Part shown: positions 1-6,100 of the stretch, one piece after another
Position numbering within the stretch: position 1 is the stretch's first letter
Layout: each line of letters opens with the position of its first letter
NCBI GenBank assembly: GCA_018374635.1
Contig: JAHAEW010000082.1
Coordinates: forward strand, 1-14,926
DNA from: Clostridiales bacterium
Lineage (GTDB): Bacteria; Bacillota; Clostridia; Oscillospirales; Oscillospiraceae
Direction of reading: 5' to 3'
DNA: 14,926 nucleotides
Translations under genes and position numbers: made by a program
Notes under the pieces: model-generated
What the model was told of the DNA's origin: nothing
Databases searched by the model: none
What the model saw: the letters and a program-made list of their open reading frames with translations, nothing else

Positions 1-11
1 CAACTCCATGA

Positions 12-35
12 CGGCCACAGGCCGAATTTATTTTT
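12..35 (+). terminator. Possible short intrinsic terminator of an upstream transcript
   Basis: CGGCC (12-16) and GGCCG (20-24) pair across a three-base loop and are followed by AATTTATTTTT. The stem is only five base pairs, so this is a weak call, but it sits where an upstream transcript would end before the promoter at 91-118. No coding region is visible in the first 90 bases. Confidence 0.4.
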
Positions 36-90
36 GCCTCCTTGGTCGAGATAAGTTAAATAGCGTTTGGAAAATTTTTGTGTTTGCCCC

Positions 91-118
91 TTGCATTTCA
101 AGAGAAAAGTTGTATAAT
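91..118 (+). promoter_or_regulatory. Sigma-A type promoter for the first riboswitch transcript
   Basis: A -35 element TTGCAT (91-96) and a perfect -10 element TATAAT (113-118) are separated by 16 bases in an AT-rich context. Transcription would start near 125 and run into the B12 riboswitch. This is the clearest promoter in the window. None as good was seen upstream of the second riboswitch. Confidence 0.75.
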
Positions 119-249
119 AAACTCAAAAGAAAGCCCTTTGTAAAGTGCAAGTTTTACAAAAGATAGTTCTTTGAAGGGAATGGTTCCTGAGTCCTGCATG
201 GGCAGAGCGGCATGCACCTTCCCGTAAAATTTAATATGAATCCGGCTTT

Positions 250-525
250 TGTGGCAAATGCGCGACCCGGTTCCCGTCAGGGACCGGACACGCATCCTTG
301 TTTCTGAACAAGGGAATCAGGTGAAATTCCTGGACATGTTTTGCAGCAGGAGCCGCGGCGAAAGCTGCGGGGACGTGCAATTCAATAGCTGTGATTGTGG
401 AGTGTATCCGTTTTCTGCGAAAGCAGGTCACTGGCGGTCGTAATGGCTTAGCTGGGAAGGCGGCGGATATGCGCAGGCGGGCTTTAGGCCCGTCGGGACA
501 CATCAGTCAGAAGACCTACTAGGAG
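250..525 (+). promoter_or_regulatory. Cobalamin (B12) riboswitch, long form
   Basis: The conserved blocks of the Rfam cobalamin family occur in order: GGGAATCAGGTGAAATTCC (312-330), GTCACTGG (427-434), CTGGGAAGGCGG (452-463) and the B12 box AGTCAGAAGACC (505-516). Between the first two blocks is an extra GC-rich hairpin (about 350-377), so the aptamer is longer than usual. The left boundary is uncertain. The leader from the promoter at 91-118 also holds a hairpin (TTTGTAAA 137-144 with TTTACAAA 153-160) and a CCGGTTCC/GGGACCGG stem near 269-290. These RNAs bind adenosyl- or methylcobalamin and usually switch genes off when corrinoid is abundant. The first gene downstream is the small HNR-like gene at 765, so the control most likely extends to the propeller gene at 1590. 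Confidence 0.88.
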
Positions 526-552
526 CTTACCCCCAATTCCTTGGGGCTGCTC
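523..552 (+). promoter_or_regulatory. Hairpin directly after the B12 box, possible expression platform
   Basis: CCCCAA (531-536) pairs with TTGGGG (541-546) over a TTCC loop, with an outer GAGC/GCTC stem. It has no U-run, so it is not a classical terminator by itself. A further hairpin, GGGCAC (578-583) with GTGCCC (591-596), follows before the two real terminators. Its role in switching is inferred from position only. Confidence 0.45.
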
Positions 553-617
553 TGAGAAAAATGCCAAATAGAAAGATGGGCACGGGATGAGTGCCCTCTT
601 CTGCCCGAAATGGGAAC

Positions 618-650
618 AAAAGCGGACGCATATTTTGCGTCCGCTTTTTA
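618..650 (+). terminator. Intrinsic terminator, first of a tandem pair
   Basis: AAAAGCGGACGCA (618-630) and TGCGTCCGCTTTT (636-648) form a perfect 13-base-pair stem over a five-base loop, and the 3' arm ends in a run of T. It lies between riboswitch 1 and the first downstream gene, the position of a transcription-attenuation platform. Confidence 0.85.
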
Positions 651-666
651 TTCGCACGCTCGGGGG

Positions 667-702
667 AAAGACGGACGTATCGGTATGCGTCCGTCTTTTT
701 GT
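667..702 (+). terminator. Intrinsic terminator, second of a tandem pair
   Basis: AAAGACGGACG (667-677) and CGTCCGTCTTT (688-698) form an 11-base-pair stem followed by further T. Its arms resemble those of the preceding terminator: CGGACGCA (623-630) can also pair with TGCGTCCG (686-693), so the two hairpins could exchange partners. Confidence 0.85.
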
Positions 703-764
703 TTCTATTGCCCCAAGAGGTCTGCGGGGCAGCCGGATTGTGCCACAAGTCAGGAGGCTGTTTT

Positions 765-1130
765 GTGAGCGGCAAGTATTTCACCGGTGATCAGAAGCTC
801 AGCAAAAAACTCATTGGGCGCACCAAGGAAGCGCTTCGTCAGCGAAATGTTCAGTTTGCCCAGACGCACGGTGACGCCAGCGACGAAGAGCTGCTGGACT
901 ATGTCCGGGGTGAGGCGGCACGGCTTGGAATGACGCCCAACGCCGGGGAGATCATCGGAGGCCACTTTATCGCGGTTCGCTTTGGCTGCTGGAAGAATGT
1001 GGTCACGGCGGCGGGGCTGGTCCCGCCGAAGAAGCAGAAGCCCCTCCCCAAGCGGCAGATCTTCAAGGAGGAGCTCCGCTGTCAGGCGAGAGAGCGGGCA
1101 TACACAGAGCAACAGAACAGCAGCGAGTAA
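765..1130 (+). CDS. Small HNR-like (homing-endonuclease-associated repeat) protein
   Basis: A 121-residue basic soluble protein. I start it at GTG 765 because AGGAGG lies at 752-757, seven bases upstream. The in-frame extension to 591 would translate straight through two terminators. Residues 39-86 match the homing-endonuclease-associated repeat pattern: a leading S-D-E-E-L-L helix, then I-(x)n-F-G-C-W-K and A-A-G-L. No LAGLIDADG, HNH or GIY-YIG catalytic motif is present, so it is not an endonuclease on its own. A DNA-binding role is the usual guess for such repeats, but nothing here proves it. The rest is lysine- and arginine-rich with no signal peptide. It is the first gene behind riboswitch 1, and a relative (8705-9397) occupies the same place behind riboswitch 2. 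Function unknown. Confidence 0.72.
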   Translation: MSGKYFTGDQKLSKKLIGRTKEALRQRNVQFAQTHGDASDEELLDYVRGEAARLGMTPNAGEIIGGHFIAVRFGCWKNVVTAAGLVPPKKQKPLPKRQIFKEELRCQARERAYTEQQNSSE

Positions 1131-1589
1131 TCCTGATGAAGAAGGGGATCCCCTTCTTCCGTCATAGGGGGCTACCCCTATGACGAGCCTCCTTTAGGAA
1201 TCCAGCGGGCCTTCGCCCGTTTCAAATGGCCGAAGCGCGGCCGACAACTGAATAGCGGCATCGGAAGGGGATACCGGCCTGGGGAAGCGCGCGGGGAGAG
1301 GAGCGCGCCAAGGGCCGAACAACGCGGTCTGCGTCGGGGCGGACGGGAGCGCAGGAACGGGGTCCGGTGCTTGCGCAAGGGCGCGTTCACAGGCCGGACA
1401 GGCCGTGACGATAAGTGATATGGGAATTTTATGCGAACTGGAAAGGTCGGGTGGTTGGGAAATGTCTTTTGATTGCGGCCATGGGAGCATGCACGCCTAT
1501 GGCTGCTGAGTCCGTGTGCATGCCGCACGGGGAATCCTGCTCATGCGGCGGTCGAGCAAAGGAAGTCTAATTTTGAAGGAGAAAAAGCC
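1131..1589 (+). other. Intergenic region with palindromes and a structured 5' leader
   Basis: No supported gene. It opens with a perfect 22-base palindrome (arms GAAGAAGGGGA 1138-1148 and TCCCCTTCTTC 1149-1159) and a hairpin GTCATAGGGG (1161-1170) / CCCCTATGAC (1175-1184). Neither has a U-run. A GC-rich stretch to about 1400 follows. A weak promoter candidate is TTCACA (1386-1391) with GATAAG (1410-1415), 18 bases apart. Just before the propeller gene, GCATGCAC (1487-1494) pairs with GTGCATGC (1516-1523), and GCCGCA/TGCGGC can form an alternative hairpin with one of the same segments. I could not match this leader to a known riboswitch class. Confidence 0.5.
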
Positions 1590-2987
1590 ATGCAAAAGAT
1601 GAAAAACGGCAAAAAGGTTCTGTCCGTGTGCCTGTCTCTGGCGATGGCCGCGGGCATGCTGTCCACCAGCGCGTTCGCGTCTTGGAACGTCTACGGCGGC
1701 AGCAACAATCACAACGCGGTGGTGACGGAGGCTCCTACCGCGCCGGATAAATCCGGCCTGGACAGCTACATCCAACTGCATTGTACCGGCTCCGGCTGGG
1801 ACGGCGTGGACAACGTGCCCGTATTGCAGACGGTGAACGGGACTACCTATGCTTACGTTCTCTACGATGGCTATGGAGCCAGCGGCGCGCTGGTAGCCAA
1901 GATCAGGTGCGCGGAAAACGGCGGCAGCAGCATCGTCTGGACTACCGATCCCTACGGCACGGAGGGAACCTCTCTGAACGCCAAGAGCGGCTTCCAACTG
2001 TCTACCCCCTATCTGGACGACAAGGGTACCCCCGACGACGCGTCGGACGATACCCTCTATGTGGGTACCATCAGCCAGTATGACGACTACGAGGGCGGTG
2101 AGTGGCTTACCGGTACCGGCAGCAAGGTTATGGCTCTTACCGGCCTGGATCAGAACAAACCCACTGTGACGAATGTCCTGACCGGCATCAATGGCCAGAT
2201 CAACACCCCCATCACCACCGACGGGACCTACCTGTACTTCGGCACCTGGCCCGGCGGCAGCAACGCGGGAACCTACTATCAGGTCAAGCTCTCCGACTAC
2301 TCGGTGAAGACCTTCACCCCCGACAGCTACGGCTTCTACTGGGCCGGCGCGGTGAGCGACGGTACCAACGTCTACTTCGGCAGCGACAATGGCCTGCTGT
2401 ACTGGCGGAGCATCGCGGATTTTGACACAACCGGCGGCGTGCTGGATCTGACCGATGTGGCCAGCGACGCGGGCAATGTGCGCTCCACCGTCATGATGGA
2501 CGAAGACGGATTCCTGTACTTCACCACCCAGGGCGGCTACCTGTGGTGCTGCTCCTACAAGGACGGGCTGACGGTCGAGTGGCACATCAAACTGGGCGCC
2601 ACCTCCACCTCCACCCCCACCAAGGTGGGCGACCGCATCTACGTGGGCTACTACTCCGGCTTCAATGCCGGCGGTGTCCAGTGCGTCACGGTTTCTATTG
2701 GTGAGGATGGTAGCAGCTATATCCCTTCTGTCGCTCCGGTGGCCTCCGGCTTCCCCGTTCAGAGCTCCATCGTGGTGATGGGCGACGGCACCGGCACCGA
2801 CTACCTGTACTTCAACACCAACGCCCAGAAGGGTGCCGGCTACTGCTACAGCTATGACGGTGGCACGACTGGCAGCAAGGTTTGGGGCACAACGGGCGAC
2901 ACCTACGCCCTGGGCGGCATGGCCATTGACAACGGCTACGCTGTCTTCGGCAATGACTATAACCACCTGTACGTGGTGCACGACTGA
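1590..2987 (+). CDS. Secreted PQQ-like beta-propeller protein, candidate corrinoid-binding
   Basis: A 465-residue exported protein starting at ATG 1590, with AAGGAGA ten bases upstream. Residues 1-31 are a classical signal peptide: basic N-terminus, hydrophobic core, cleavage after A-F-A. The rest is built of repeated beta blades of the PQQ/WD-like type. Blade ends recur as T-D-G-T-Y-L-Y-F-G-T, S-D-G-T-N-V-Y-F-G-S, D-E-D-G-F-L-Y-F-T-T, V-G-D-R-I-Y-V-G-Y and D-N-G-Y-A-V-F-G-N. Aspartate, glycine and aromatic residues are abundant and cysteines are few. There is no lipobox, SLH or LPxTG signal, so it is either released or held by a partner. Lying behind a B12 riboswitch and beside DUF4430 genes, it is a plausible counterpart of the Bacteroides B12-binding propeller BtuG. 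That role is inference. A general quinoprotein or sensor propeller is the alternative. Confidence 0.85.
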   Translation: MQKMKNGKKVLSVCLSLAMAAGMLSTSAFASWNVYGGSNNHNAVVTEAPTAPDKSGLDSYIQLHCTGSGWDGVDNVPVLQTVNGTTYAYVLYDGYGASGALVAKIRCAENGGSSIVWTTDPYGTEGTSLNAKSGFQLSTPYLDDKGTPDDASDDTLYVGTISQYDDYEGGEWLTGTGSKVMALTGLDQNKPTVTNVLTGINGQINTPITTDGTYLYFGTWPGGSNAGTYYQVKLSDYSVKTFTPDSYGFYWAGAVSDGTNVYFGSDNGLLYWRSIADFDTTGGVLDLTDVASDAGNVRSTVMMDEDGFLYFTTQGGYLWCCSYKDGLTVEWHIKLGATSTSTPTKVGDRIYVGYYSGFNAGGVQCVTVSIGEDGSSYIPSVAPVASGFPVQSSIVVMGDGTGTDYLYFNTNAQKGAGYCYSYDGGTTGSKVWGTTGDTYALGGMAIDNGYAVFGNDYNHLYVVHD

Positions 2988-2988
2988 C

Positions 2989-3016
2989 TGGAGTGGGCGG
3001 AGCTCCGCCCACTCCA
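2989..3016 (+). repeat. 28-base perfect palindrome just after the propeller stop codon
   Basis: TGGAGTGGGCGGAG (2989-3002) is followed at once by its exact reverse complement (3003-3016). It begins one base after the TGA stop at 2985-2987. There is no U-run, so it may stabilise the 3' end of the propeller mRNA rather than terminate transcription. Confidence 0.6.
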
Positions 3017-3036
3017 TGAGGAAGAGAAACGAAGCG

Positions 3037-3074
3037 CCTGGCCGCCGATGTGCTCGGCGGCCAGGGGTATTTTT
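3037..3074 (+). terminator. Intrinsic terminator between the propeller and the giant surface gene
   Basis: CCTGGCCGCCG (3037-3047) and CGGCGGCCAGG (3055-3065) form an 11-base-pair stem over a seven-base loop, followed by GGTATTTTT. The gene at 3117 would then depend on read-through or on a promoter I could not identify in the short gap. Confidence 0.75.
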
Positions 3075-3075
3075 C

Positions 3076-3098
3076 GGCAAAGCCTGGAAGGCTTTGCC
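3076..3098 (+). promoter_or_regulatory. Hairpin immediately upstream of the ribosome binding site
   Basis: GGCAAAGCC (3076-3084) and GGCTTTGCC (3090-3098) pair over a TGGAA loop. The ribosome binding site GGGAGG (3100-3105) for the gene at 3117 begins two bases later, so the hairpin could influence initiation or protect a processed 5' end. No ligand-binding motif was recognised. Confidence 0.5.
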
Positions 3099-3116
3099 TG
3101 GGAGGTTCCATAGTTT

Positions 3117-6100
3117 GTGATGAAGAAAAAAATTCTTTCCTTGCTGTTGGCCGTGTCGCTCCTGTTATCGCTTTGCAGTCCTGCCGCCATGGCGGCAAGT
3201 TCTGTTACAATCGTCATTGATCTGACAAATTATGCAGGAGAGGTAAGCGGAAAGCTGATAGGAAAACCTATAGAGGCTCAGAAACGAAATGAAATTGTCA
3301 TTTCCGGAACAGGCTATGTTCTTGCAACGACGATCAGTTTGGGAGAGGACATAACCTGTAGCTGGAACGTAGAGGGGCTGGACAGCGGATATCTCACATA
3401 TGATGAAAACAGCCATCTAAGTGCTATCAAGCTAAGTCCAAGCGGAACGAAAAATGTTATTACTGTTGTTGACAGCAAGCTGGAGGTAACACGAACAAGT
3501 AGGAGTACTCTGATGGGCTCCAGAGGATGGAACGGCGCGACCGTTGTACTTACGCCTGTTTTTGAAAAGGGGGAGTACTCCGCCACCGTAAATGTGAAAG
3601 ACGCAGGCAAGGGAACTGCGGGAGCGTTCTCCATAGGCGGTGAAACATACAGGCTAGCCGCTATGGGGGCGGATGGCTACGCGTTCGACTACTGGCTGGC
3701 GGGGGAAAGCAGTTCCCCCATCTATGAGAATCCGTATACCGTGACCCTGACGGAGAACACCAACTTTACCGCCTACTTCCGGGAGCGCCGTGTTCCCACA
3801 GTGAATGCAGAGACGAACGGAACGGCCGCATTTACTTATGAAAATTCTTCCGGCGGCGCGGATCAGTACACCCTGACGGCCACGCCGGATGAACTCTATG
3901 TATTTGACTACTGGAGCTGGGAGGGCGTTCCAACCGGCGCGGAAAACAGCGCGCCGGAGGAGCAGGCGCTTCCGGATGAGGATATGCCGGAGGATGGCGG
4001 CGAGGCGGAGCCCCCTGCCGAATCGCCGGAGCCCGCCCCCTCCGAGCCGGAGACAACTGCGCCGCCGGAGGAAGCTGCCGACGGGACGGAGACCCCGCCG
4101 GATGAGACCGGCGCACCCACGGAAGAGCCTGCGCCAGCCGAGCCCGCCCCGGACGGGGCGGAGGATGCCACCGGGGCGGAAGCGGCTGCACCCTCCCCGG
4201 CGGCTCTGCTGCGCCTGAACGCGGAGGAGACCCCCGATGTAGAGGAGACCCCCGGTGTGGAGGAGACCCCCGGTGTGGAGGAGACCCCCGGTGTGGAGGA
4301 GACCCCCGGTGTGGAGGAGACCCCCAACGTGGAGGAGACCCCCGGTGTGGAGGAGTCCCCCGCTCCCGTGGAGAATAATGGCCTCCAGACGATAAACCTG
4401 GAGGAACTGACCCGGGACTGGGACGAGACGGCCAATCCCATGACGGTGGCCCTGGCCGAGGGCATGGAGAGCGTGACCTTTACCGCTCACTTCAAGCTGG
4501 CGGAGGTCACCCTGGGCGAGGGCGCGTATCTGAAGGGAAGCGGATCTTCGGGGATCACTGTCAATCCGTCCTTCGCAGAGAAGGAGGGGGACACGCTTCC
4601 GGCGGGCAGCCGGGCCCAGCTCTACCTCCCTCTCAGCGTACCATCCAAGATCCCGGACGGACAGCTCACCGTCACGCTCTACGGGGGCAGCTTGGCAGAG
4701 GGAGCGCCTCTCAGCAGCAACGTCATTACACAGGACTGGGAGGCCGGCAAAACCTATTGCATCTGGCTCCCCATCGACCCGCTGCCCTACACAGACAAGC
4801 TGACGGTGACGGCGTCGGTTCGAACCAACGCGGGCACCACGGAGACGGTGGAGAAGACCTACGAGATCTCGACAGAGGCCAACGAGGCCAACAGCGCGTT
4901 CACCTATGTGACCAGCCCCAACGTACCCGCCGGCACCGAAGGCTCCACCACAGAGGCGGGGCCCGACATCCGCGGGGTGTCCGGCTGGACCGATCCGGAG
5001 ACCGGAGAGGCCGAACTGTACTTCTACGGTAAGGACGGCGTCTACACCTGGGCGGACAGCGGGGACCGGGATCTGATGAGCATCAGCGACGGCCTGCCCG
5101 CCGCGGAAGGAGACGCGGCTGGCGTCCTCGCCGTGGGGCCGGATGGACAAGGCGGCCTGCTGGCCGCTGTCAGCGAGGTGGGGAAGGAGATCGATAAGGT
5201 CACCTCGCCGGGCTATGTCTCCGCCCCCGAGGGCACGCAGGTTAGAGGCGGCCATTTCCTCTACCGCTACAACGGGACGTCCTGGAGCCAGGTGGAGGAC
5301 TCCTGCTTCTCCGATTATCAGAAAAACTCTTCTGGCCCCGATTATAGCATACCCAGACTCTACAACGAAGCGTTGGTCATCCTCTCGGACGGCACCGTCT
5401 GGCAGTACCGGGGTCACTGGGACGGGATGCAGTGGATTGAGAATGATGTGGAGTTCAACTCCTTCTACCGGGTGAGCGACACGGAGATCTACGCCGGGGC
5501 GGCCGACGGCCTGTACCAATACAATGGTACAACCTGGAACAAGGTAGAAACCGCAAACATCTCCGGCTCGCTCGAGGTGGCGAGCGGCAACGCCGACGGC
5601 AAACTGCTCCTCATGGCAGGGAAAAATAATTATGACCCGTACCTGTGGGATGGCAGCTCCGCAACGAAGCTGTCGCTGGAAGGGCTGCACCTTAATAATG
5701 CAAATAGTGCCCAGAGCAGATTCTTCGGGCTGGACCAGGACGGGATCCCCTATGCGCTTGTCAACGGTTCGGGCGAAGGACGGAACTATCTCGCGGTCAA
5801 CGGTTATGACGGCAGCTACGTCTACAAGTGGGATGGGAAGAAGTGGGTCTATCAGGTTATGGCCGACTTCAACGACCCCAATGAGGATCCCAACGACCTG
5901 AGCAAGAAAATCCGCCCTGACGGTGTGACCGCCTTAAGCGGCGTCATAGACGGCGTCAGCGCCATGTACGGCGAAGACGGCGCGGGCGCGATCTACCTCT
6001 CGGTGGATGATGCAACCATTACCTTTGACGCCCAGGGCGGCACGTTTAAAGATGACTCGCTGAAAACCATGACCGCCCCCATCCTCAGCGAGGTGGATAC

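Noticed and set aside
591..764. Upstream extension of the first HNR-like gene
   Set aside because: It would translate through two intrinsic terminators and has no ribosome binding site, while GTG 765 has AGGAGG seven bases upstream.
765..1130. Active homing endonuclease
   Set aside because: Only the associated repeat is recognisable. No LAGLIDADG, HNH or GIY-YIG nuclease motif is present here or in the relative at 8705.
1178..1528. 116-codon - strand open frame in the gene-poor stretch
   Set aside because: The product is arginine/proline-rich with no domain or signal and there is no supporting ribosome binding site; it looks like a GC-composition artefact.
1400..1589. Cyclic-di-GMP or cyclic-di-AMP riboswitch before the propeller gene
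   Set aside because: The conserved core blocks of those classes could not be found despite visible hairpins.
4224..4367. CRISPR-like array
   Set aside because: The 18-base units are directly adjacent with no spacers and are in frame inside a coding region.
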